Positions 13,046-25,300 of a stretch of DNA of 64,000 nucleotides are shown in pieces. Made by a program: the position numbers and the translations under genes. The number at the start of each line of letters is the position of its first letter. Position 1 is the first letter of the stretch. The notes beneath the pieces were generated by a model, which saw only the letters and a list, made by a program, of their open reading frames with translations, was not told where the DNA came from and did no database searches. The stretch covers positions 8,618,001-8,682,000 of the forward strand of contig NC_090130.1 in the NCBI RefSeq assembly GCF_040581485.1, read 5' to 3'. Origin of the DNA: Linepithema humile (Eukaryota; Arthropoda; Insecta; Hymenoptera; Formicidae).

Positions 13046-13277
13046 CTAGAAAGAAAATCAGATTTAACAAAGTAGCTAACAACGTAAAACAACGTACACA
13101 AGCCACATGGGTGATGTACACGAATTAACATAACAATATTACTTTAAATTAAAAATTTTGACAATTGACATAAATTATAGAAGCCACTAAATCTACCGCA
13201 TATATTTCGACATAAATTCTCGTACTTCGTTTACTAAAAACAACTTAATTTGCTACAATACTGTCAACACCACGCAC

Positions 13278-13304
13278 CTTTGCAAGAATGCTAGCCGGAA
13301 AGAG
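13278..13304 (-). promoter_or_regulatory. RpS19: RpS19 noncoding first exon with TOP-like start
   Basis: A good donor (GTGCGT, minus strand, from 13277) ends a short segment that begins with CTCTTTCC on the minus strand. A start on a C followed by pyrimidines is the hallmark of terminal oligopyrimidine mRNAs, which include ribosomal protein mRNAs. Splicing from here to the acceptor just before the ATG (13046) removes a 232-base intron. The start at about 13304 is inferred, not mapped. Confidence 0.65.
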
Positions 13305-13732
13305 CAAAGCCAAGATGGCGGCAAACCGTAAAGACTTGTAAAATGGCTCGACAGGAAGCAGTCATAAATTACGTGTCTCAAGATGGACAACCTCCACCTC
13401 AAAATGCGACATCTATGTGAAGATTACGTACTTATCATTCAACGACGACGTCTGAAGTCTGAAGCGATTCTCAAGCTCATTGACAGAAATGTTTTGTAAT
13501 TCAATCAGTAGTTATCGTGTCATGATGCAAGAAATGGATATAGTTTACAAGAAGGTTATGTATCCTATGCGCGAGATAACTTTATCTCTGCTTCAGATAC
13601 ATGTTGCATAATGTTTCGTAATATATATATAGTGCGGGTTTACAGTATTTCGTATTGTCATCATCATTTTTTTCGTTGTGTCAGTGCGCGACGGTGCGCG
13701 ACGTAAGGTGTGCAGCTGCAATATAAGACAAC
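13305..13732. promoter_or_regulatory. Divergent promoter region between RpS19 and ETHE1
   Basis: About 430 bases separate the inferred RpS19 start from the ETHE1 ATG, so the two genes probably share or abut promoters. A CAAGATGGCGGC motif at about 13311-13322 lies just upstream of the RpS19 start and matches the YY1/Pho-type element common near ribosomal and mitochondrial gene promoters. A 25-codon open frame (13343-13420) also lies here. Confidence 0.6.
13343..13420 (+). CDS. Possible small ORF upstream of ETHE1 (25 aa)
   Basis: An ATG preceded by AAA opens a 25-codon frame starting MARQEAVINYV and containing a QPPPQ run, ended by TGA. It lies between the two divergent start sites and would be in the ETHE1 leader if transcription starts far enough upstream. 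I do not recognise it. It could be a uORF, an independent micropeptide or chance. The amino-acid composition looks ordinary rather than low-complexity, which is the only positive sign. Confidence 0.25.
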   Translation: MARQEAVINYVSQDGQPPPQNATSM

Positions 13733-13861
13733 ATGATTCGCAATCTCCGTCGCATAGTCTCGCCGATAGTTGTGCGGAGAGTTGGGACGCGCAACAATTA
13801 CGCCATGATCGACGTTCTGACAGAGCGCGTGCCCTTTTCGAAGGACTTTCTGTTTCGCCAG
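13733..13861 (+). CDS. ETHE1: ETHE1 coding exon 1
   Basis: Encodes residues 1-43: the Arg-rich presequence, then a segment ending KDFLFRQ that matches the family's 'LLRQ' before the catalytic fold. Phase 0 donor GTAATT at 13862. Confidence 0.92.
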
Positions 13862-16187
13862 GTAATTTGCCCAAAGGACGGCCCGCGCACGCCTGCGCCG
13901 GGACGCGATACGCCGCGGCGGCTGCTCGTAACGTCATCTAATGGATGACCATTCGCACTCATTCGGACGCGGCGTATTGCGATCCGACAATATGGAAGTG
14001 ATTCACATTTTTTTTTCTGTGATCAATTATTTAAAGTAAAATACTTGTACGCAAATATGAAAGTTGTTAAACTAGAGAAACTAGAGAAGAATAACAATTT
14101 GGTATTTGGTTTTCTTCGTCAATCGATGCATATTGCAGCCCTTTCTTGCTCCAACTTTCGCAATATTTTTCTACAGAGTGATTTTGATCGCGGAAAGAAC
14201 ACAGCAAATAACCTATAAGATAGTTAATGTTCTATGAGGTAGTATAATAATTTTCATAACTTTGTGTTGATAATTTAGAAGGAATAAAAAAGGAAGTAAA
14301 CAAGAAAGTAAAAAAGAATATTACATGAGTGTTGAAAAGCACAGATCTAAAGTCTGCTACTTTTAGCTGCATTTTTTTACGTTTACTACATTTAAAATGG
14401 AAGGAATATACATTTGTTATTTCGAAAAAAAAAGAAAACGTAGGAAAATACGGAAAAGTTTTACTAAAAGGAGCACATCTAAGGTCTGTTCTTTTTAGCT
14501 ATATCTGCTGCATGTAAAACAAAGCAGGTCGATTTCAGGATTTCGAGGGATAAAGGAGTAAAGAAGGGTTTGTAGAAGTATATATAAAAATGCAACCAGA
14601 TAGAAGAGTTAATATTTTACATTTGAATATAGATGTCAGAAAAAAAACTTGAAAATTGAATGATTTGACAAATTTGGAATAGATTTTTTTAAATAAAAAT
14701 GTTATATAACTCGAATAAATTTATTTTGATTGGCTATTCGATGTGTTACACATCAAGTTACATTTATTTTTCAGCTCAATACTATTATTGCAATGAGTTT
14801 AATACAATAGCCTTTGAGCTGTGTAGCTTTCGTAGTACTCTGTTTCGACAAATATAAATAAACGTTGTTCCGTTTACCATTTTAACTAATGTTTGAGCGG
14901 AAATTTAATTTATCTGTCAAAAATTTGGACTTGTTTTATCTCGACATGAAATGCGAAATATTTATCATTGTTCTTGTAGCTTTAATATATATATCACAGA
15001 TGAACGTTATATTCTAACAAAATTGAACATTAAAATAATAATTTGCAATAAATGTAAAGACTATCTATTTGAAAATTGCCAAATAAAATTAATTCACATT
15101 TGCTTCGTTAATCAATATTTATAATTGCATATTAGTTTAATAAAAAAATTATTACACAATATTATAAAAAAAACATTACGCTATTATATTTTCGTTGTTA
15201 TTCGGTTTATGCTCAGCTAAGCGCATTTTGTTGAGCTCCAAGTTAGGATTGAGTAAAAACATAAATGAAATTCAATAAAAAAAATTATTATATATCCGAA
15301 TTATATCCGAAAAAAACGGGTCAGTACTAACAGGATTAGTGAATGCTGCATGTTAACATCGTGGAAAAACACAAAAATGTTTTATTATACATATATTTCA
15401 TGGAAATGGTTTTGCGCAGCCGAAAAAAACATATTTTCCGTTTCTTGTACGAGCTTGAAATTGAAAAAATTTCACACGTGATAAGATTCGAAATATATTA
15501 ATCGCAATTAAAAATTATCGAATGCGAAGATATATGTTTAAGCTGACTGACTTATTTGTTATATTTCCACTTGAATATGTTTAGAATCGAAACGGATGTG
15601 CAAATATTATATTTTATATTATATCTGTGTGTAAATATTATGTATGTAAAGATGTTGGAAATAGATTCGCATTATCTTGTTTTGCATCATCTCTATTTTA
15701 TCATGTTTACTCTCTCTTAATTAATCAGCTTTTCTTTAATGCATGCATATGTTTAATTTTGTTTGCAATTATAATGTAATCGAGAATATTATATTGCAAA
15801 CTAATCAAAACTAACAATAAGTTATTATAAATTAATTTTATACATATTACGTTACAAAACAATTAATTGTTTAAATTTCCAGTTTTTTGATCCAGTATCC
15901 AGCACGTACACATATCTGCTGGCCGATATCAACGATAAGGAAGCGATTTTAATCGATCCGGTTATCGAATGGGCCGAGCGTGATAAAAAAATCATCGAGG
16001 AGTTAGGATTAATGTTGAAATACGCCCGTAAGTTGCCAACTGAACATCAGATTCATTATCTTGTGCATAAATATCGCGGTTTGCGAGAAATAACAAAAAT
16101 TGAGACGTGAGAGAGAGACGCACAGATGAACCACCTAATATTTTATCTCATCCGATATTGTTTAATCGAAGATTGTATGTATGTATA

Positions 16188-16223
<36 letters not shown>

Positions 16224-16285
16224 TGTATGTATGTATGTATGTATGTATGTATGTATGTATGTATGTATGTATGTATGTATGTATG

Positions 16286-16334
<49 letters not shown>

Positions 16335-19300
16335 TATTTCAGAACGAATATTCTAATTTGAAAATTTAACATAGATAACTATTATAAATAGATGCGATAC
16401 TATTTCAGAACGAGTATTCTAAAGAATCTAATTTAATTTTAAAATTTAAGGTATAGATTAATAAAAGGTATGGATAAATTCCATATTTTAAATTTTAAAA
16501 TTAAATTAGATTCTTTAGAATACTCGTTCTGAAATAGTATCGCATCTATTTATAATAGTTATCTATGTATTGAATTTTCAAATTTTGATTGGCATCAAAA
16601 TTGACTACTTTTATTTATACTACTATATCAAATATGACAACTTCGCGTTAATCATTCTTATATTAGTTTTAAAGGAATATTAGAACATCACGATAATTCT
16701 CTCAAGATTCGACTTGTGCCACTTTCAAAATATATGATTTTTATAGAATATTAATGTGTTCGAGCTATTATCAGTATATCAGAAATATGGATTTTGGTCT
16801 ATCACATATATAAAATTTTGGAAAGACTTAAATATTAAACTTTACATAGTGACGTTTATTCCTGAGATGTTAGCTCTGGTAACTCGCAAAATACCGTATT
16901 GATATTGACAGCTCTGTTTCTACAACGTTATATCTGACTTATATTTTTCCAATACGCCGTATTTTTAGATTTCACATAATTTTGAGATAATTCTTTAAAA
17001 TTGGGTGACATTTTTTAACAGCGTCGGCTGAAGTATAATTTAATATATGCAGACTGTGTTACTTATTTAAACTTCGAACGGCAAAGGTATTTAAAGGCTT
17101 ATTAAAAAAAAACCAGGATTAAACACATTTTTCATTAATCTTTAATTATTTCGCATTGACTCACAAATTGTCACAAAAATAATTATTCACGTAAATTAAT
17201 AATATTATGAAACAAGAAGACCATTGATTACAAAACCGGGTCTGGAGTGAGGGTTTCAGACACCCTCCCTTCGAGGGTTAATTATGAAGCATTTAACATC
17301 AATATTACGCAAGATCAATTATTCCGAATGCGATATTACAAGTGCAATGACCTATTGTTTATTGACGCTGTCCGTAAAACGTTTGAATCGATAACTAATT
17401 AATTACAAGCTCTAATTAACAACAAAATGTATTATCTTACTACCGCCGTTGCCCGATACCGCTGGCAATGTACTTGTCGGCAATTACGCGATGTCCCGCG
17501 ATGTGATTTACGAGTTGAGCGTAGAATTATATTGCGAACTATCCTACTAACCGACCAATATTTGCCGAACTTCATAATGAATTGGCATGCAATCCCGCCG
17601 TGCCGCGAGGGGCGGCTCGCGAGCCTTGCCGCATAGTTTCACCATTGTTCCGCAGCTTAACACGGCCGTGGACCATAAACCCGGTGAGAGTGTGCCTGGG
17701 CATATCGTCGAACTTTGCCAATTTCGATAAAGAACTTTGACTTCGATCCGAATCGATTTCGACGGACGCCGTATAATTTTCGAGTGTATCGCGCGACGAG
17801 AGGCATTATTTCGCCGACAAATCGTGCTTATCGCGCGCGGGGGCGGATCTGTATGGAAATTAATGAAGTTTAACCCTTAACTAGAAGTACCCTCTCGCTC
17901 GGCTAATTTGCAGTGTGGATTTTCGAGGCCATGCTATGGAAACTTTTGCTATTAAAGATAAAAATTAAAAAAAAAAAAGGAAAAGATAATTTTGGAACGT
18001 TATAGAATTGAAGAATCACACATGTGCTAGTAAAATATTGGATATGAAAATAGAAATTATTTAATTTTTTGTCGTATTTTTATATAGTTTTTTTTATTTT
18101 TCTACGTAATTTTTCTATTTATTTATCTCTAAAGATAGAATATTTTTTTTAAATATCTGTTTTTAATTATTGTTTGTTCCCCGCTGACGCAGATGGTAGG
18201 ATAATATTAGACTCTTCCGGCCGAAATTCGCGTCCTTAATGGCGAAGGGACTTCTAGTTCAGCAAGAAGGGACGAAGTTTACGGCGTCGTATATCAGGTT
18301 GCGAAAGAGTTAATAGGATTACCATATTACTTATTGCGCTATCAAACCGCAAAGTGGTTTTTGCTAGAGATCACTTTGGCTAAGTGGAACGTATGCACTT
18401 GTTTATACCGAGCTCTGCGCGTGCCAATTCTGTCCCGAACAAATGGACATTTCCATAATGCGCCTCTCTCTGTTTTCCAATAATGCAGACCCCATTAATG
18501 CCGTTCTACTTCTGTAAAACTGCGCGAATTACGCGTAATCCAGTCGTACAAAGGGCAAGACCGCTAATTAGATTAATAGATTTAATGTAATTTAATTGTT
18601 TCCAATAATTACCCGCGTACAATGTAGAAATATACAAGAGATCTCGGAATGTTGGACAGATTTTTTTTAATCGACATAAAAAATATCTCAGAAATTCTTC
18701 TAATTTATTAATGGATTTTCCATAAATCTTCATTCGCGTCACATCGTGACCTCCTTTTTTAATCTTCAGCGCTAAACAATTCCGCAACTATGATGTCTCC
18801 GCGCATTAAGATAACCGTATATCATCTTCCTTCCCCGCTGGCGAGATATCTATCGGTTCTGGGACGACCTGTAGCGCATTACGGAAGCGCGATACGGCGA
18901 TGCGATCGCGATCCCGCGCGGACTCAGCGGCGCTTATCGATTATGCATTTACCAGTGCAACAATGACTAGCATCTTCGCTCAGCGGCAATCTTTCTCGCT
19001 GTTGCAGTGAACACGCACATGCACGCGGATCACATCACCGGCACCGGTCGATTGAAGTCGCTGCTGCCCAGCTGCAAATCCATGATATCGCACAGTAGCG
19101 GCGCCGAGGCGGATATACTTCTGCAGCCGTACGATCAGATCCGATTCGGCAGACATCATCTGAAAGTGCTTCCCACTCCGGGTCACACCGAAGGTCAGAT
19201 ACTTTCCTTAAACGGATTTTTTCTTGCGATTCCAGAATCGTTGTGGGGGTTTTTATTTCAGCACGACATTTGAACTTTATTACATTTTTTACACTTTTTA

Positions 19301-22300
19301 AGTACCTATTTTGGGGAATGTATCTTACATGAGGTCTTATTTTGTGCAACTTATCGATTTAAGACGGCAAGTTGAGAATAGCTTGCAAAATCGATATGAA
19401 GTTAGACACAGCGGAGGATAAATAACGCTATTTTTTTTTTTTTTTTTGGTGCGCGGTTTTTCTTTTTGCTTATTTTTTTCGTGCGGTAAAATATTATACC
19501 GTTGCCCATTTAGCTAGCATCCTACCATCGCCCATGTGTCAGCTACATGGAGTGGTAAAATAGAGCACAGCGCTGCCCTATAAAGGGCTAAGTGCATAGT
19601 GTATCATATTTGATACATACGTGGATTTCAACGTTTTCTCGACATGTTTCGCGAACTATTCTGCGTTACAATATACGTATATGATATATTATCTGTTGTC
19701 TTGTTGAGTCCACGCCATGAAAAATGAATTTTCGGATTTTTCATCTTTTCCATTTTCTTTAACGCTACTTTAATATTCATTTTGAACAGCAAATATTTCA
19801 ATCCTCGACTTAAATTTTGATCCGAAAAAAAATTACTTCAAATCTAAAAATATACATTAATTTTTCACATTTTCCCCTTGACACCGTGCACAACGGTGCA
19901 GCTAACGATATTGTGTTTTATGAATCTTTGTAACGCATTTAATCCAGTTTAACGCAATTCTTAACGCGCTCGCTGCGTTCACACGATGAATACAGAATGC
20001 GATTTTCATGCAGCGCAGCGAAAGTTTCGGAATTGTAACACGAAAAGTTACGGAACAAGTAGTTCGCAACTCCGCGATATCGGGATGCATTTCTGCGCGA
20101 TCGATCGCGTTCGCTCGGACTATTATTTTATTAATTGCGACGTCCCGAGAAAAGTGATGAAATACTTTCTTGCGAGGGCGGTGAGAGGCGGCGCTATTTT
20201 ACACGTGGAAAAGATCAAGGATGTAATGCGCGTCTATCTCGGATACACATGCAAGGTCGAACTGATCAATCGTAATTCTAGTTATTAAGAAATCGTGTGC
20301 GACTAATTAACAATTACGTTTGGGAATATGTGTATCGCATATTATTAATAACTTTAAATTTTAAATGTGAAGAAGGATGATCAGTGAAGTTTATTTTGTG
20401 ATTTTAATTTATAAATAATTAAATATTCTTTAAACTTTTCCATTATTATTATCATCTAATGTTGTATATATTATATTTCAATTATTTCGTATTGTTTATG
20501 TGCTTGTGCGCACATTTCAGTGACTAAACGCAAATTTTCTAGATTCCTTTACTTATTCAAAATATTTTTCCTAATTATTTCATTACATTTTCCCGAATAA
20601 TTTTTTTATTAGAAATTTAATATTAACGTCTACCTTGTGTGCTTTACTCCGTGCGTATCATATTCTTATCTTTTCTTTTTTATTATCTTTGCACGCTCAG
20701 AAGAATTGTGCTGCGTTGTGTTCTGAATTCCGCACGCGTTTTGCGTGTGAATTAGAGTCTCTGGAGCGATTAATTTAAACTGTTCTCCATCCAGAAAACA
20801 TTGTAGCTGCAATTTTTTTGTACTTTTTTTCAATGTACATGTTCTTAAATGCTAATATTCTTTGCCATCATCAAAAAAAAGAAGGAAGCCTTTGCTTATG
20901 CCGAGAAACTCTATGTACAGGGTGTACCAGAATTTACCGTCACTCAGCAAAAAATTTGCTTGAAATTATTTTGCTTGTTAACTTTTTTTGCATCAACTTT
21001 ACATTTTTATAATTAATTCCGAAATTAGAATATTGAAAAAGTAAATTTTTCTAATACAATAAAAAATAACGTTTTATTATATTCATGCGCAGTCTTCAAG
21101 CGCAACTTGTTAAACTTTTTCGACATTTTCAATCTGTTTGGTATCTTTTGGCGATGAAACAATAGCTTTCTTCTTACGTTGACGTCATTTGTGGTATTTG
21201 ATAGTTCTGGAACACTCTGTACGTACAGACGTGCATATACACTTATATCACTATTGGAGTTTGCACGACGGAACGGAATGAAAAAAAAAAAGATACTGTC
21301 ATTCTTATCGATCGTGCCAGATTTGCTATTCGTCGCGATTCAATCGTTTGTCCAGGGAAAATCCTGGAGGCATCTAGCTATCTCGATATCGGGGTCCGCG
21401 CGACAGGCTCGATTTTTCGTGCCGAATAATCGAGCAAGCATTGAACATCTGGTTAGATATTCAATATTCATATCAGCTTTATTTCTGCACGTAAGACGAA
21501 GAAATGCATCACGATAAATGCGCCGCACATATTTCGCGAGAAAGCAAATATTTTGTAAAACAGATATGCGCGTTTGTGCGCCGCGCGTACATGGAGAATA
21601 TACAAAGGCACAAGAATAATTCCAATAACGAAATACAGGACATTCCAAACCTTTTTATCAACTTAAATTTAACGACGGGATTAATAAGTAATTTTTAATA
21701 TATTTGTTTTTGGATAAAAAATGCGTCGCGCATATTTCGCGAGAAAGCAAATATTTTATAAAACAAATATGAGTTTGTATGAAGAATATACAAAGGCACA
21801 AGAATAATTCCAATTGCGAAGTGCAAGACATTTCGCAATTGGAGTCTTTTCATCAACGTAAATTCAATAACAGGATTAATAAGTGATTTTTATATTTATT
21901 TTTGGGTAAAAAACGTGGAGCTCAGAAGATATTTATTGTTCTGATGTTTTATTAATAAATCAACCGATACTAGAATTTTTCGATAAGTGTGCGTAATAAA
22001 ATTAATATAATTATATATATTGCGTAGTCATCAGCGCTGACGCAAATATTGAAATTTAGTTTTTATAAAATTACTAAGAAAATAGTTATTATATGTTTGT
22101 GCGAGAAATTCAATGCACAAATTACGCAAATGTTCTAATTATTTCACTTGATTTCTGAATCATCTTTATATTCGTCGGAACACAAATCATGGTTTTCGTG
22201 TCAGGTACAGCTATTCGCCTCATTCGACATTTTTCGAGCGCGCGTAATATATCTGTTCGCAGTTTTTCTTTCTTCTTTTCCGTTTTTTTTTCCCCTCTTT

Positions 22301-25300
22301 TTTCGCCGAACGCGATATTGCACGCAAATAGGATGAACGAGCTGACGAACGAGAACTCAATTTATCGTACCAGCCGATTACGAGAAGCGGAGAGATAAAT
22401 ATATTCGGTTCGAAAAGCGACGCGATGCCTGCCGGATGGCGGTCGCGTGAAGCGAAGCACGATATCGTAAATATTCCATCTGATACTTTTCGCAGGTTGC
22501 GTCACGTACGTTTGCGATGAGCAGGCAATCGCGTTCACGGGCGATGCACTCTTGATACGGGGATGCGGCAGAACTGATTTTCAGGTAAGTCCAGTCGGAA
22601 AGCTCGCCGAAAAAGTGGCATATCTTTGCGGTTTTACACGCGGTTACCGCACGTGATCCGCATTTATTTCGCACGTGTGTGTCTTTAAACGGAAAAATGA
22701 TCGCAAGCGATACTTTTCTCGTTTTGAGAAGTGAAAAATTTGTGACAATATATTTAAAACAAAATCAGACTCGCAGCATTTCTCCACCGTTAAAGAAAAA
22801 TTACACGAAGTGAGAAGAAGGAAAACATTTGCATAAAAAAATAATTAAGTTGTCAAATAATTAAATCGTCTTGATACATTGATTTATTATTACCGCCGTT
22901 ATTCTGTTCGATGGCTCGTTTGTGGAAGCCGTAAATAAAACCTGACCAGCAAATGAAACTCGCAATTAGGCGGCTATGTTCGGCCAGTGAATGTATAGTG
23001 AGAATGGCTTCACGAAGTTTCCTCGTAAAATTGGGAACCGCATTCATTCTTTTCTGCGGAGAATATTTGCAATCTCCTGCATGCAGTTAATATTGTATGC
23101 ACACTTTTATTTTTCTTGCCATTTTTCATCAGCGACACTTCAAGATGTGCCGAATATACAGGGTGTGCTGGAAATATCGCAGTTTTTTTCCGGGGAGATT
23201 ATTTAACTAATTTGCATTTTTTTCCTAACGAAAATGAAAAGACGCAATTGTATGCTTTTCATTTAATTTTATATAAGACTTTAACTAGATTTCGGCCTGA
23301 AGTTTGATTATGAAAATTTAATATAAAAACTTGAAAATTTGAGAAAAATTGTGGAGTGCAAATTTTTGGGGTAGCTGCAAGCATTTGTCGAAAGAAAGAT
23401 TCAAGCGTGAAAAGCGTGTGATAATTCCGGAAACACACTGTATGAACGACAAATTGCACGTGACTCATGAAAATCTTTTCGGATTGATCAAAAGCCTCAC
23501 TCACGAATTCATTGGTTCATGCTTTAATTCCCGCCGATAAGACCCGATTGCGTCTCTTTCAATGTAGTCGGACAGTCGCTTAATCAAAACAAACGGTCTT
23601 TTTTTTAACCGGAAATGGCATTCTCCATCCGTCACCGATATAATTGCCGTATGTTGATAAATGACATTTTGTCATAACTAATCGGCGATCGATGCCGATG
23701 CGGAGAATAGACGCGGACGTCGGCGGTGGCATCCTGAATTCTCGTCGGGACGTCGACGGCCGCGCGCAATAACATTTTCCCACCGTGTCGCACGTAGTAC
23801 AAGTAAACGTCGATATATCATCCAGAATATGAAAGACTCCTTCTCCGCAGCTCGCGTGATGAATAGCCGTCCGTCATCGTGCGCGACCGCGCGCCGGTGC
23901 ATTTTATAAACGCGCCGCGACTTTTTCTTTCTCGAAAGCTCGGTTAAACGACCTTTTAACGGAGGAGCGCGACCGCAATTATTATTTTTACACGTGACAC
24001 ATTAAACAGACAATCCGCTTTGCTGCTTGACAATAATTAGAATTAATAATTGAAACTGATTTCATCCCGGCGGGTTATAATTTCAGCAAAACAAACGAGA
24101 AAGATTTATCGCGTTCGTTTGAAATGCATTGAGATTAACGTCGGAATTTCATCAGCGAATTGCATCGATTAAATTTTAATGCGGAATCACGCGCATTATC
24201 AATGTTATTTAGTAATTACGGTTTATCGTGCACTTTTGCCTCCTAATCGCGTTCAGCTTCGTGACATAATTTGCTCAAATCGCTGCACTCGTCTGCGCAG
24301 GGCGGATCCGCCGCAGTCCTGTACAAATCTGTGCACGAGAAGATTTTCACGCTGCCGCGAAATTACCGGCTGTACCCGGCGCACGATTACAATGGCAGAA
24401 CCGTCACCACCGTGGCCGAGGAGAAGGCTCTTAATCCCAGATTGTCCAAGTCGCTGGAGCAGTTCGTCGAAATTATGAACAACCTCAACCTGCCTTATCC
24501 CAAGATGATCGGTGAGTTTGCCCGCAACGTTGCCTGTGTTTTTTTATTTTATTACTTTATATCGCATTGATGTGACTGTAGATGTGTAAAATTTATATCA
24601 GATGGTTCAACGAGATGTATCAATTGAATTCGAAGGGCCGAATCGGTTAAATCGATATCTATCGCGTCTTTCGCGTTAATTATTCGACTTCTCTAATGAA
24701 ATTCTCTCGGAATTCGATTCGTTGGAAAATCCTAAAGGTCTTAGGCCACTGCATTGTGGTTTCGAAACGATACAAAGCCCTTGATAGTAATCGGAAATAA
24801 TTAATGTACCGATGGGGTTGTTGCGCTATCTGCCGAGTGTTACCGAAATGGCTCTCTCGAAGAAGCTCGGTGGCTGCACGGGTCCCATCGGGATTCGCAT
24901 TTCATTTTTGGGGTTGCGCTCGCTTTGCCGCTATCAGGTCGATCCACTGATAAGTTAATAGCCGTCTTTGGGGGGCGTTACGGTGTCGTCGTCCTAGGTA
25001 CAGTCGAGGAACTGAATGCTGAGTCGACGCGAGGATCGCATCGATCGAGCGGCCACGGCACTCGATCACGTAACTCTTCCTTACGTGTGAAAAGTGAAAA
25101 CTCCTCGAATTGTCGCAAATTTTACGGAAATCGCGAACGCATGACTTTTTTTCCCCCGACGAAATCTGATTGCATGAGATGTGAAACGCCGCAAAGCGCA
25201 AATTCGGAGAAAAAGTTCGCCGACAGTCGTGTGATTGATGCAGAAGGAAAGAGAATCTCTTGTAAAGGATAAGTGAATTAAGTAAGGAATCCATTTCCGG

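Larger units (their letters stand above)
16028..19007 (+). other. ETHE1: ETHE1 intron 2
   Basis: A 3.0-kb intron containing a compound microsatellite (16176-16333), a large hairpin (16355-16584) and mixed AT-rich and CpG-rich stretches. No coding sequence was recognised. Confidence 0.8.
19194..22495 (+). other. ETHE1: ETHE1 intron 3
   Basis: A 3.3-kb intron. It contains a T16-18 tract near 19432-19447, a TA-flanked inverted-repeat element (20918-21219) and a diverged 200-base tandem duplication (21518-21914). The open frames inside it are not recognised. Confidence 0.8.

Noticed and set aside
14770..14825. Possible pre-miRNA hairpin (CAGCTCA ... TGAGCTG)
   Set aside because: Only 7 and 5 base pairs separated by bulges with a large loop; too weak.
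16107..16369. Three overlapping plus-strand open frames of 62-84 codons
   Set aside because: They are translations of the GTAT/TA microsatellite (repeating Met-Tyr-Val-Cys then Tyr-Ile) and not genes.
17230..17285. Possible third CAGGGTGT-type element end (AGACACCCTCCC)
   Set aside because: No matching inverted end or TA flanks at a suitable distance.
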